Below the pieces are notes generated by a model, which saw only the letters and a program-made list of their open reading frames with translations, had not been told where the DNA came from and did not search any database. DNA of 64,000 bases from Heliocidaris tuberculata. Lineage: Eukaryota; Echinodermata; Echinoidea; Camarodonta; Echinometridae. The DNA lies in the NCBI GenBank assembly GCA_025618425.1, contig CM046846.1, forward strand, positions 34,172,038-34,236,037. The letters are read 5' to 3'. The translations under genes were made by a program, and so were the position numbers. Positions 1 to 12,655 of the stretch are shown here, one piece after another. The stretch's first letter is position 1. Every line of letters begins with the position of its first letter.

Positions 1-711
<711 letters not shown>

Positions 712-826
712 TAGTCACAGGTCAGTTTCACACTAATCGTTTGTACTACACTACCTATTAGAACTCGACGATCCTCCATCTGCTTCTATTTATTCCCCTC
801 CAATGCCTCCTTCAATCCCCCTGTCT

Positions 827-829
<3 letters not shown>

Positions 830-874
<45 letters not shown>
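830..874. repeat. (TA)n microsatellite
   Basis: Uninterrupted AT dinucleotide tract of about 45 bases inside the tubulin intron. Confidence 0.95.
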
Positions 875-876
<2 letters not shown>

Positions 877-1124
877 ATCGAGTGACAGAGCATCTTTGTT
901 CCATTTGCCTCAACACTAGTGGTCTCCCTGTTGACCAACACTTCATTCTTGCTAATCACACGATCAACGATCTGAAAGTTTGTGTTCTTAAGCAGTGCTG
1001 TGTAACAGATGAGGAAAGGAAGATCCAGGAGGAAAGGATCATCTTTCAGCTTGGTACGCTCCAACCTCATGGTATCAATGCCAGTTTCCGTTCCTTTCCT
1101 ACTTCGTAATTTTTTTCCTGCTTC

Positions 1125-1392
1125 TTTCGTTCTCCTTCTTTCTTGTACTTTGCTTTTGCTCTCTTCCCTTGCTTCTTTCTTTCTCTCTCTCTCTTTCTTC
1201 TTTCGTTTCTTTCCCCCTCTCCCCTCTTATTTCTATTTTCTTTTTTGTCTTCCTTTTCTGTTTTCTAACCCCTCTATCCTCTTTCTTCCCACCCTTTCTC
1301 CCTGTCTCTCTCCTTTACTTCTCTCTCTTCCTATCCTTTGCTTTCTTTGTCTTTCTTCATCACTCTCTCTCTCTCTCTCTCTCTTTCTCGTG
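1125..1392. repeat. Pyrimidine-rich (CT) low-complexity tract
   Basis: About 270 bases are almost all C and T on the plus strand, ending in a pure (CT)n run near 1364-1387. Long open frames here are composition artefacts. Confidence 0.9.
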
Positions 1393-1553
1393 CCTTGACT
1401 CCATTGCTTATTTACGCTTGTTTTGACAATAATTATGCGTTATGCACTACAGCCTTAGTGCATTTTTTGTACTGAAGTACATTGTATCATTTCCTGAAGA
1501 AGCCTTATAGCCGAAATATTGAAGTTTTGTGTCTAACTAACGAGTCATTTACT

Positions 1554-1585
1554 CTGTGTGTGTATGTGTGTGTGTCTCTCTCTCT

Positions 1586-1648
<63 letters not shown>

Positions 1649-1747
1649 CTAAACTATCTAGCCAATAAAATTATACACAGCTCCTCCAGTTGAGCACTTT
1701 TAAAAACTGCAGTGTATTGTACATTACTGTACATTACTTATATATAT

Positions 1748-1797
<50 letters not shown>
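1554..1797. repeat. Compound microsatellites (TG)n(TC)n(TA)n and a second (TA)n
   Basis: A (TG)n, (TC)n, (TA)n series runs from 1554 to about 1646. About 90 bases of AT-rich single-copy sequence follow, then a second, imperfect (TA)n at 1737-1797. Confidence 0.9.
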
Positions 1798-1799
<2 letters not shown>

Positions 1800-2149
1800 T
1801 ATTTCTGTCTCCATTTTGTTTCTTTTTTGTCTTTTTCGACTTTTCGGAATCATGTTAATGTGCCCTGCTGTAATCTTTAATCATCAGTACCAAATCCCTC
1901 GGACTGAAAGCTGTACTCCTCAGTAAATAAATGTACTTTTCAGCAAGTAAAACAAACATCTGCATCAGTATTTTCGCCTTTTTTCTTCATTAATGAATGC
2001 ATGAATAAATGTAAAATAATGTAAGGTGTACATTTTCCTACCAAGAGCATTGCGGTCAATATGATTTCATATAGATGAAGCTCACATTCACTCCAAATAT
2101 TTATTATTCTGGGATGATAACAAATGCAGTTTAATATTCAGCAGCATAA

Positions 2150-3668
2150 GACAACCGTACGCAAAATGTGTAAACGAATCGACATATTACTAACAACTGC
2201 ATGCACACGCTGGTAAAACTCCCATCTCCCTGCTGATACCAAACGCTAACAGTGTTGTTCATCTTGCGTAATAATCCTGTAATATGACGGGAGGTTACAT
2301 GTTGGATTGAGTAGAAACAGAAAATAGTGAAAGTTTGAGAAAAATCGGTCAAAGAATAGGAAAGTTATAGATGTTTGAAAGCTAGGATCACTTATTATAG
2401 TTATGGGTAATTTCCTTTTCTCCATGCGGTCATGATGCGTGATGTTACAAATGGAAACTAACCCATTTATTTAACAAAAATATTGAAAATACCCCCTTTG
2501 TCTATTTTAATGATAGAACAGACTTTTTGTTCATGATGAATAATGGTTAACATAATTTTACATGTTCTCCCAAATATCTCTTTCACAATAAGGTTTGAGA
2601 AAAGGGATACTTTGAGTAATTTATATACAAACAAATGTTAAAGTTTTCCAAATATGATATCGCACATCATTACAACATGGCCAAATGCGAGCATCTCCAT
2701 ATCATTAGTGATCATGCAACTTTCAAAAATTCATAACTTTCTTATACTTTGTCTGAGTTATCTAAAAAGATTCGCTTATATTTTTCTCTGAATTTTCTCC
2801 TTACATCTAAGCCACTTCTCCGAAATGGTTATTTCCCTTTAATGTCAAATTGTTGTTAAAACCATTGTGTCGTACGACAAGGCGCTGCAGTTCAGGATGT
2901 CCGCAGGAACGACATTTGAGACAATATTGTCATAATGTTTCCTTGCCATATGGTTAACGAACCCGATCAACTTGGCTAATATGTATTACCGCTATTGATT
3001 GCAGCTGGAACCACGAGTGGTCGTTACTGAACAATGAAATGGTTATGGCCTAACCTATTTATAATTTTAAATGCATTATGTTATCGGCTTAGCCGTAGGC
3101 ATAATCCCCGCATATACACATACTAGTAAGTCTCAATCGTAATCATGTCCAAGCAGGCCACATCTGTCATGGTTGTGAAAAACAGCATAGGCCTTCCATT
3201 TGTCGACTTACACTTCTGGCACTATAAGAATATGGGTCTTTATCATTGAAAAATTGTATCTATTAAATTTGTATCTACATAAACTGTAATAAGCTAAGTT
3301 TACAATCAAATGCTAGTTTGACCTTGAAAGATCCATTGTGCGCTGTGACTGATAGCGACCAGAAATCTAAATAGAAAATGGCAACTAGGACTACGCACAC
3401 CCCAAGGCAATTTCGTTCAGCTCACCTACATTCACAAAAGCGACCTCAAATTGCAAAAAGTTAACATTAAAAATGGATTTTACACCCCGCAAACCCGCAA
3501 AACCCTTAAGTAGAGGTAAAATACATCATTACCGGACAAGTAGTTCACCCACAGTGATAAATCCAATCTTATCACAGGATCATTACGGAAGATGAACAAC
3601 ACTGTTAGAGTTTGGTATCAGCGTGCATATAGTATGTCTATCCGTTTACACATTTTGCGTAAGTTATT
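2150..3668. mobile_element. Inverted-repeat (foldback-like) element with a nested TTAA-MITE relic
   Basis: A block at about 2150-2288 reappears in reverse complement at about 3565-3668. Shared pieces include ACGCAAAATGTGTAAACG and CTAACAGTGTTGTTCATCTT. Between them, about 2290-2838 resembles the 584-bp TTAA-flanked MITE at 30229-30812: it shares a 'gaaagttatagatgtttgaaa'-type inner arm and ends in TTTCCCT next to TTAA. No coding capacity is seen. The exact ends and target duplication were not resolved. Confidence 0.55.
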
Positions 3669-3672
3669 ATAA

Positions 3673-4036
3673 TTATTAATTTGCATCAACAGGGTATTTT
3701 CATGTATAAAAGCATGAACAACATCTTTCCAGCGCAATTTAATGTTCTTATCCACTTTCACTGTAACTCGGAAATTCATAGGTATAATACAAGAGGCGCT
3801 GCCCACATTCATCTACCTAAACATAGAACTCGAAGATTTCAATACGATATTCGATACTCTGGGCCAAAATTTTGGAACACCTTACCATCCAGCCTGCAGA
3901 AGTCGCTTTCCTTGCAAACTTTTTCCCGTAAGGCAAAAATGTATTTCATTTCTAGCTAATACCCTTTTTGTATTTATATCTGAAACTGAAGTTATACCTT
4001 CTTGTAGTATTTAAAAAAAAAAAAAAAAAAAAAAAA
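3673..4036 (+). mobile_element. 5'-truncated LINE 3' end with poly(A)
   Basis: The frame from about 3681 to 3959 reads like the C-terminus of a CR1/Jockey-type LINE polyprotein: a RYNTRGA block, then RTRRF, then YSGPKFWNTLPSSLQKS, then FSRKAKMYF before the stop. A short 3' UTR and a run of about 24 A at 4013-4036 follow, as expected for target-primed insertion. Only the last 90 or so residues survive, so this is a dead-on-arrival copy in the tubulin intron, in the same orientation as the gene. Confidence 0.8.
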
Positions 4037-4192
4037 TTATTTTTATTATTACGTACGTGCCTCATCTGTTGCTAGGTCGGTCAAATCCTTTTCATTGTAT
4101 TATGTAACATTCAGGCGAAGCGAAGCGTCGCGCTCGGACGTGTGTGGGGGGGGGGGGAGGGGACCTTTTGTTGTTTGCGGACAAAGGGTCTC

Positions 4193-4193
<1 letters not shown>

Positions 4194-4250
<57 letters not shown>
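4194..4250. repeat. Poly(C) run, 57 bases
   Basis: 57 consecutive C residues, preceded at 4146-4157 by a 12-base G run. It is the longest G/C homopolymer in the window. Real length is uncertain because such runs are easily miscounted. Confidence 0.9.
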
Positions 4251-4539
4251 ACTCACACACATTTCCAATGTCCGGGCGCGCGATGTTTCCGCCGCCTATG
4301 GTAAACATTGTATACTCTTTGGGACAGTGTTGTCGGACGATGTTATTGCTGCTGTTCTTTGCTCATCTTTAATGATATGTATCTGTATCGATATGTATGC
4401 TGCCTGTATATATATGTATGTATACTGCAATCTCTGGTGATGCCATCATAGACACAATAGTCCAAAATGCCTGACTCTCTTTTAAGTCCTTTCTCTATAT
4501 ACTGTCTTTTCCTCTCTCTCATCCACGTATTGTTATGTT

Positions 4540-4785
4540 CTTCAGTGCTCAATGTAATATTCTCTCAGTAACTTGTATTAATTTTTTACGGGCGTTTCCC
4601 AACACAAGCTTTGCTTTTCGGGTTTTCGCCTCCTTCTGTTCTCTGAATTATTTAATATGTATATTGTACTATATGTTGACAGCAATGTTACAAATGTATT
4701 ACCTCGTTTTATTTTACACTGTTCCTGACGAGAAGGAAATAAATGTTAATTTCAATTCAAAATTCAATTCAATAAGTTGGCTTGT
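4540..4785 (+). mobile_element. LINE 3' UTR/tail with (AATTC)n end
   Basis: AT-rich, non-coding, and ending in GACGAGAAGGAAATAAATG followed by repeated AATTC-like units. A polyadenylation-like AATAAA followed by a short microsatellite is typical of CR1/L2-type LINE tails. The tail at 60509-60730 has the same layout but a different unit. Assignment rests on layout only. Confidence 0.5.
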
Positions 4786-5431
4786 GCTGTTTTATAATTG
4801 TCTATCAGCGATCACTTTCAGATAAATGCAAATTATGCAAATTGGTCAAGGTTGCCCCTTGGGCAACACAGCTGAAATTGTTCTTGGACCACATGAAATC
4901 ATTTGAAAATATTTAGAATTTTGGTTTTGGATCTGTGTACACCAAAAATTACATGTGACCAAAAACGAGTTCCTTTTAAGAATTATAAGTATCTTCACTT
5001 TAACTTATTGATTAAATAATAAAAAAAAAAATAGTTGTCATCAACTTATTCGGCGGAAGCGATACAACTCGTTATCAGGGGGACAGGCCTTTAAGGTGAA
5101 ATGAAGGCCTTCAACCCTCTTGAATGAAACAGAAGGGCCATGAGATTACAATATTCAGTCTCGTTTACCTGGAAAGTTAGAAGGACCATGAAACCGAAGT
5201 ACAGTGAAGAGTGAAGACCGATAAATTTTGGTCTAGCTGACGGTCTCGTGGATCTTTAGTCATCTAGAATGACCCGGAACGAACAACTAGTTTGGTGGAA
5301 CTAAAGGCTGCAATAGATCTATGGTGGTAGCACTCCAACACTTGTCATTATTGCTTAAGTGTCTTTTCAAATCAGTATTTTCCTTTAAAAGATTATTAAA
5401 ATGTATTAATTTTGAACGCTCTTTGTTTTAG

Positions 5432-6385
<954 letters not shown>

Positions 6386-6428
6386 TCCACTATCAAATAG
6401 AAATCAATTCCGGCTGCCCTCTCCCCAA

Positions 6429-6434
6429 AATAAA
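6429..6434 (+). promoter_or_regulatory. Candidate polyadenylation signal AATAAA
   Basis: AATAAA lies 44 bases after the tubulin stop codon. It is the first canonical hexamer downstream and implies a very short 3' UTR. A second candidate lies near 7530. Confidence 0.5.
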
Positions 6435-7754
6435 TTGCAGCATCATCGTGAAATTAGAATTTTTTTTTTCAATATTGGCATCATTCGCTGAAAAATGAAA
6501 CCTAAATTCGATCGGATGCAAAGAAAACTGATTCCTTTTCAGATACCAGATAACCCTGCTTTATAAAATATATCCTTTCGAGGACACTCCCGTAGGCTGT
6601 ATATGGCCATCATCCTCATTATTTAGGTAAAGCAGAATGGTTGAAAAATTACATTAGAGTTTTAATCATGAAATTCAAATTATTAGTCCAACACTGAGTT
6701 CATAGACTGAACAGTGCTGTATTTAATCTTCTTTTCCTCAGTATAATGAGTGGCCTAATGTAGTATTATACATCTATTTTCTATGTTATCCCAGTTATTT
6801 TTGCGGTCTGTTAACATAAAAAGAAACAGAAACCTTCAGAAATTCTTATGGAATGACAAAACATCAAAGTGTATATACGTCATTTGCTTGATGCCGTCAT
6901 TTTATTAACCTGCAGATATCTTACGTTATCTATTTCTATTAATTTCAAAACACACCAAGATATCTTTACAAATGGATTCATCTTCTAAAGCAATCGGTTC
7001 TAACCTCCAGATGTCTGATACTAGTTGTTCACAGCGACTGTACAAAATACATAATTCATTGATGCGTATTTGAATGTTCGTCCTTTGGATTTGTTACTGG
7101 TTCTTTCTTACATCTTATTCTAACTTTTTATGAAGACTACTATGATTTAGAAGGTGCCGCCGATGGAGTATACATCAGAACGATGACCCATTGTTACGCA
7201 AGCAGAGTAAACTATATTCGCTGAAATTTCACCTACACATTATTTCAGATTGGTAAAATACCCTTTCTTTATCTTTCTCTGTCTACTCATCCTCCCTCTG
7301 CAGCTCTCTCTCGCTCTTACCCACTCTCTAGTCTCCCTTTCAGACTCTCCTTCTGTCCCTGCCCCATCTTAATTCTCTCCCGCTCGTCATATCTGCATCC
7401 TTTTATCCCTCCCTCGCTCTCTCTCGCTCTCTCTCTCTCTCACTCTTTGAAAATTGTTTGATACCTTGTATATTAATAACAAATGCGTGTTTTATGAATC
7501 TAATGTCCTGTTATTTTTTTTTGTGTCAATGAATAAACATTCTCGTCTGCATATTTAGTGTATGATTTCATTTCCGTTTTTTTTAAAAAATCAATATAAA
7601 ACCCATCATGACCATGATGACATCCACTTTTAATTACAAATTAAAACTTGCTATCCACTCGATCCCTGGACAACTAGCCCTGGAAAATTACCACCTATGA
7701 CAGTAGAAGAGTGAACCCCCAAATGTCGGACATCTACCCACTTAAAAACAACCC
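6435..7754. other. Intergenic, no gene seen
   Basis: AT-rich sequence with a pyrimidine-rich (CT)n stretch at about 7260-7445. No protein or RNA gene is recognised. Confidence 0.6.
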
Positions 7755-7866
7755 CAGTACCCTTACTATTCATAAAGTCATAAGGACCATTATTCATAAA
7801 GACTGCTATTCATTCATTATTAGCTGTCATTATGAATAGCGGTCCTTATGACTAGCGAGCGGACTG
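7755..7866. repeat. Palindromic repeat of the GAATAGCGGTCCTTATGA family
   Basis: Contains ATTCATAAAGACTGCTATTC and, in reverse sense, ATGAATAGCGGTCCTTATGA, ending in CTAGCGAGCGGAC. The same modules occur at 43145-43430 and 50217-50305. It is probably a small palindromic non-autonomous transposon. Confidence 0.65.
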
Positions 7867-7947
7867 CATTAATTTTGGAGATAGTTGTTCCGGGGTAGTT
7901 GCCAAAGAATCTATCATTTATCCCAAACTTTACAAATCACAATAGGT

Positions 7948-7969
7948 GGGGGGGGGGGGGGGGGGGGGG
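7948..7969. repeat. Poly(G) run, 22 bases
   Basis: Pure G tract followed by CTTGGGGGCA. Similar G-run-plus-GC-rich edges recur at 25096, 34409 and 47781. Confidence 0.9.
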
Positions 7970-9560
7970 CTTGGGGGCATTGAACACTGTGTACATATAG
8001 TATCACATTTGGTATGCCTACAATACCTCATTGGACTTTGATAGCATAGCACAATCAGAGCCATGGATGGCACTGAGCACAATGATGAAAACACGCCAGC
8101 TATACAGACAAACAGAAATGTTTCCACGAGAATCAAGCAGTAATCGTGAAAATATGGTTCCATACAATCATAGAAATCTTGGCAACGGAAACTAAATTTG
8201 TGAGCTTACACTTCTTCTTATTTTTAAAATTGATGCACTTGAAAATGAACATGCGGTTAAAAATAAAATGGTTTAGAACTGAAGGTTGAAATCGTCTTCA
8301 TAAATTCATGATCAGAGCTTTTGGTGTATCGACTGTATTCCTGAATGCAGTACAAGCTCCCTTCCCCTTCCCACATCATTGCTCGTAAAATTTGAAATAT
8401 ACATCCAATTCAGTAGAGTATTCTGTACGTATGTAAACTCCACAGAGGGTTGTAGATACGAGAGAGAGAGAGGGAGAGAAAGAGAGAGAGAGACCGAAAT
8501 GAAGAAAGGGATAGAGGAGAGAGAAGGCCTCAGAATGTCAACCAATCTCACATCCTCCCCTTTGCCTATACCATGACAGGGTCACGGGAGACAGTGTTAT
8601 GCCAAATGCACATTTATTACTGACATTGAGTTTTAACTTTAAGATTCACAAGAAAAACATTAACTTCTTCGACAAACTGACACAATACATCATTTACAAA
8701 GTGACAAGATAACATTACCTCATATGTACAGCAAATAGGACAATGTAACTATGAGAACATACATTTTTACCATATACATATGTGTCTTGAAGTCAAATAA
8801 ATTTTAAATATTACATACGCGATTGCTGTACTTTTCTTCGGTGACTTAGAAATTACATACTTCACTTCAGTAGTACAAGTATTTAAGTCCTAAATCATTG
8901 TCTCTTGGTTTGGTTGGTATGGTTCAATGATTTATTTTATCTAACTGTGTATGATATTTTCATATTTCATATTTCATATTTTCATTTCCAACAAAATACA
9001 ATGACAAAATACAGTTATCATAGTGATAAATGTAATGCAAAATTTATGGAAAACATTGCATTTGAAATAAAGATAGATCGATACAAAAATTAATACCTTT
9101 GAAAAGAAAAGTGGAATAATTACGTATGAAACTTGATTTATATTCTGTGGAAATTGAGAAGTCCACTAAAAAGCAGAGATTTTGAATTATGGACCCCTCA
9201 GATAATAATAATCGAGAAAAGGTAAAGTACATAAACAAATAAGAGAAGAAAGATAGTGGCCAGCAGATACAACATTTACAGAAAAACGTAATGACTTGAA
9301 ACAACGTAGAGGGATAAAATTATATGATGAAGAAAGAACAAATTGAGCGAAGAGGGGAAGAAAAAGAAGGAAACGCGGGCTGCATGTGGATTGGAGGGAG
9401 AGGAGAGAGAAGGAGAAAGGGAGCGGGCACAAAATAGCACACAAAATTCTTGGGGAACTTAAGAAAAAAATAATTATAAACATTGAGGGGAAAAAAGGTA
9501 AGTGGAAATGATTTTTAGAGATGACCAGGAGAACACAAAAATACAAAAGCAAAAATGGAA
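7970..9560. other. Intergenic, no gene seen
   Basis: AT-rich. Contains a (GA)n tract at 8461-8491 and a purine-rich stretch at 9340-9430. The open frames are short and composition-driven. A (TG)n plus G-run microsatellite at 9564-9590 follows. Confidence 0.6.
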
Positions 9561-9629
9561 TGGGTGTGTGTGTGTGTGTGTGGGGGGGGGGTGCTGTTAC
9601 ACCACAATTAATTACTGAATTTTATATGA

Positions 9630-9915
9630 TTACAATAGGACAATTTTTAATTTTCTTTTAAAAGCATTGGGCGAAGGGGAGTTTTTCAAATCATTTGGAG
9701 AGCATTCCAGAATTTAAGGCCTTAAAAAATAAACGTATTTTGTGCGGAAAATGTTCTCAATAGAGATAAGGGAAATTCATCTGACTCTCTGGTGGGGTAT
9801 TTATGAACTGCCAGATTTATAAGAAACATATCATGAAACACATCAGGTAGTATACCACTATTGTTTTTAAACATAAAGTCATGGAGATGAAATAAATATA
9901 AATCCTTAATTTTTA
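9630..9915 (-). pseudogene. LINE polyprotein C-terminal relic (same family as LINE A)
   Basis: Read on the minus strand, this gives LKIKDLYLFHLHDFMFKN, then VHKYPTRESDEF, then FSAQNTFIF, a stop, GLKFWNALQ. This parallels the LINE A C-terminus at 54269-54666 (LKIDELYLYNLG, VHKYPTRQSNML, TAQKTFIY, GPQFWNSL). In-frame stops show it is dead. It is a 5'-truncated fragment. Confidence 0.75.
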
Positions 9916-10254
9916 AGATGTTATTTAAAAAAAAAATAGAGGATCGGTACGGGAGCGTATGGGGGCATTAAAGTAAAACGCTTTCTAACAAAGTTTGATG
10001 TGTATAGCCCCAAACCAAAAGACCGTGATTCAAATACGGTAAAATCAATGATGAATAAAGCATAAAATAATTATGACTGTGGTAAGTGTAATTTTAGTCT
10101 ATAACTCATACCAATATTGCGCGAAATTTATCGTGAAAATATTATCGATGTGTAATTTTCATGAAAGTTTATTATCAACTATTATACCCAGGAATATGGT
10201 GTGAGAGACCTGTTCAAAGGGATATCATCAAAAACAATATCAGTGGGTAACGAG

Positions 10255-10752
10255 CCCGGGGGGGGGGGGGCACTCAACTTTTTTTTCTGACGGGGTTGTG
10301 CCGCAGCCGCCCTCGAAACGGGGGTCTAAGGAACGGACTAGAAGCGAAAAACATAGGGTCTTTGGAACGGTGGATTATACCCAGCTGAGCGAGAAAAAAA
10401 AAAAACAAAAAAAAACCCCCAGGGTCTACGGAACTACTATGCACTACGGCACTGCACTTTGTGAGGGGATTCTACAGTGCATGCAAGCATGCATACACTA
10501 CATGTATATATACAATTTCGCACGCAAGTGAATAGACATCATAGACATACGTAAGCGAGAGCTAGGGAACGGGGCGCGCCGGGGAGACGAGCGCTTATTG
10601 TTCCGGCCGGGTATCTTGAGAACGCGTGAGAAGGGTGAAAACGGCAGTTTATGGAAATTCGGGTATCTTGAGAACGGCGATCGGTCGTTGAAAAAGGGGG
10701 TCGTCAAAGCGGCACATACCCGTCTGTCCAATATGTTGAGTGCCCCCCGGGG
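10255..10752. mobile_element. Non-autonomous DNA transposon, G-rich TIRs, 8-bp target duplication
   Basis: The left end CCCGG(G)n-CACTCAAC is the reverse complement of the right end GTTGAGTGCCCCCCGGGG. GTAACGAG (10247-10254) and GTTACGAG (10753-10760) flank it, an 8-bp duplication with one mismatch. The 498-bp interior is GC-rich relative to its surroundings, repeats GGGTATCTTGAGAACG twice, and has no transposase frame. An 8-bp duplication fits hAT or P superfamilies among others; I do not assign one. Confidence 0.75.
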
Positions 10753-10789
10753 GTTACGAGTATAAGGAGTTACTAAATAGCATGTAATT

Positions 10790-11140
10790 CGTTTTCTGAA
10801 GATTGAAGATTAAGTGACAATTTATTTGCTCTTATCCGCTGTAATATATTCAATAACTCAGCACTGATTCTATCCTTCCGAATATTACAAAACTGATTAA
10901 AAATTACATATTTAGTAACGTTACGTTGAGCAGGATCATCATCAAAAAAAAAAAAATAAATAAAAAAAAAAATGGAACTCTAGCTCTTCAAAAGAAGAGC
11001 TGATACATTCATTAAAAAACTTATAAGAATAAGCTCGAGTATTATCCTCATCCTCAGTACGAATGGGTCTGCGTAAATCAAAGAAATCATCATCACTTAG
11101 GCTGTGGAAGGGAAGCTGCCCGCTTATCATTTGAGCTTGC
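10790..11140 (-). pseudogene. Unidentified coding relic, probably from a retroelement
   Basis: Minus-strand frames read MISGQLPFHSLSDDDFFDLR with an acidic run up to about 10975. After an A-rich interruption they continue as DDDPAQRNVTKYVIFNQ and ISAELLNILQRI. The composition looks like real protein, broken by the poly(A)-like tract at 10946-10971. I do not recognise the domain. The acidic N-terminal region of a LINE polyprotein ahead of the endonuclease is one possibility. Confidence 0.35.
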
Positions 11141-11146
11141 CAATAT

Positions 11147-11704
11147 GAACTTAAAATCAGTATCTGAACTTGAATAATTGACGATATAATAAACTAAAGT
11201 ACAGAGTAAGTTTTGGCGCTGTCGAGAAGATATGGGGAAGGAAAACGCGAATTAGAGCATCCACATGCAGTAAGGAAAAAGAAGAACTGAACAAGACTCA
11301 GACATGAATTGGACAAGACTAGGAAGATTACTGTCGGTAAAAGGAGACACATGAATGGGAGAAATGGGATAAACACAAGCAACAAGGAGAGGAGAAAAGA
11401 CACACAATGTGGATATGAAAGAAACAGAAACAGAAAATGAATCTCTGTTTGCATGACTAACATGTGAAGGCAATCGATAGAATGGCTTGCCAAAATACAG
11501 CAAGCTTATCACCAATAAAGCCATGAGGAAATGTGAAGTAATGACAAAAGTATATATTGCAAAATACAAGATCGTAAACTTTGCAGCATTACAAAACAAA
11601 TTCAATGCTATGATTGTAGGGAAGCAGCTTGGGGGGGGGGGGGGGTGGGAGGGGAGTCCTATGGCTTAAGTCATAGTAGTGGGTTCTTGTATTGCGCATA
11701 TGTC
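11147..11704. other. Intergenic, no gene seen
   Basis: AT-rich, with a G run around 11632-11645. The overlapping hydrophobic minus-strand frames are purine-rich-strand artefacts. Confidence 0.55.
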
Positions 11705-11946
11705 TGTCCGACTTGACACTCCTGGCGCTCTACAATATTATTACCCAGGCTTTTGCATTGCTGCTCTTACGGCGCTCTCGCATTTCAAGGAATACATTCC
11801 TGCCAGGTACCCATTAACCTCACCTGGGTTCAGTGTGGCAAATGTAGATTAATGTCTAGCCAAAAAACACTAGTGCTGTGCCAAGGATTCGAACCCCGTA
11901 CCTTGTTGTTCACAGTTCGGGGACTTATCCACTAGACCACAAGACC
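11705..11946 (-). mobile_element. tRNA-derived SINE (family B)
   Basis: Read on the minus strand, it begins GGTCTTGTGGTCTAGTGGAT, matching a polymerase III A box, and about 50 bases later has the B box GGTTCGAATCC. A non-tRNA body follows (GACATTAATCTACATTTGCC, then GGTACCTGGCAGGAAT). The body is shared with the copy at 33345-33580. This is a retroposed SINE, not a functional tRNA, because the acceptor-stem complement is missing. Confidence 0.8.
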
Positions 11947-12655
11947 TCTACCGAGGGACCTGGTAATGAGGATTAACTCTTTCAGTGCCGATGTCACATA
12001 CATGTGACAGACAGACTTGTCCTTTTCACTCACCAATTGATCGACCACAGGAAAGGTATATGGTGGTCAATGTTTATCAAAATTTTGAGCATAAATTAAG
12101 CATTCTAAATATATGATTATAATTATATGCTACTATAGAAATTTTCAGAGAAAATTGCAGATTTTAAAAAAGATATTACCTGCAACATTAAACAATAGTA
12201 AACAAAGGAGAAACATTTCTCCCCCCCCAAAAAAAAAAAAATGGACAAAGAGAAACTCAAATGTAATTCTTAATAATTCTTATGCATAAAGTTGGGTAAA
12301 GTAATAATGTTTGGTATCATAAGAAATGGTAATAAATTTCTGCAAGTTTTGTACACAATATTTTGTGAACAAATAGATGGTGAACGAAGTGCAGACATTT
12401 GAAAGTTAAGCATTGATCACATTTTGGTAAAATTTTGAAAAGAGCTAAACCCCTTTGCATAGTAAGAGTTAATACTCCACCAAAGAGCACTAGCGACTAG
12501 CTTGGTTTTGAATCCGGGACCACTCGGGTACGAAACCGCTGCTCTATCACAGCACCAAGGACCCACTGGGTTGCAACGCATTTTATGCAGTGCGGAAAGT
12601 GGTAACAAAAAATATATATGGATCTTACAAAACAATGATAATAATAAAAAAAGAT
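11947..12655. other. Intergenic; weak second tRNA-like head at 12480-12585
   Basis: Mostly AT-rich and featureless. On the minus strand 12480-12585 has an A-box-like GCTGTGATAGAGCAG and a degenerate B box around GGATTCAAAACC, suggesting a decayed SINE head. Confidence 0.4.

Noticed and set aside
786..1070. Open minus-strand frame with a poly-Ile/Tyr stretch
   Set aside because: It is generated by the (TA)n microsatellite; no domain or splice context.
1009..1426. Hydrophobic Leu/Ser/Phe-rich plus-strand frames
   Set aside because: Composition artefact of the CT-rich tract.
1494..1532. Possible hammerhead-ribozyme core (CTGAAGA ... CGAAA)
   Set aside because: The bases between the two core strands (AGCC TTATA GCC) cannot form stem II, so the fold is not supported.
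4095..4440. Poly-Pro and poly-Gly frames
   Set aside because: Produced by the 57-base C run in all frames.
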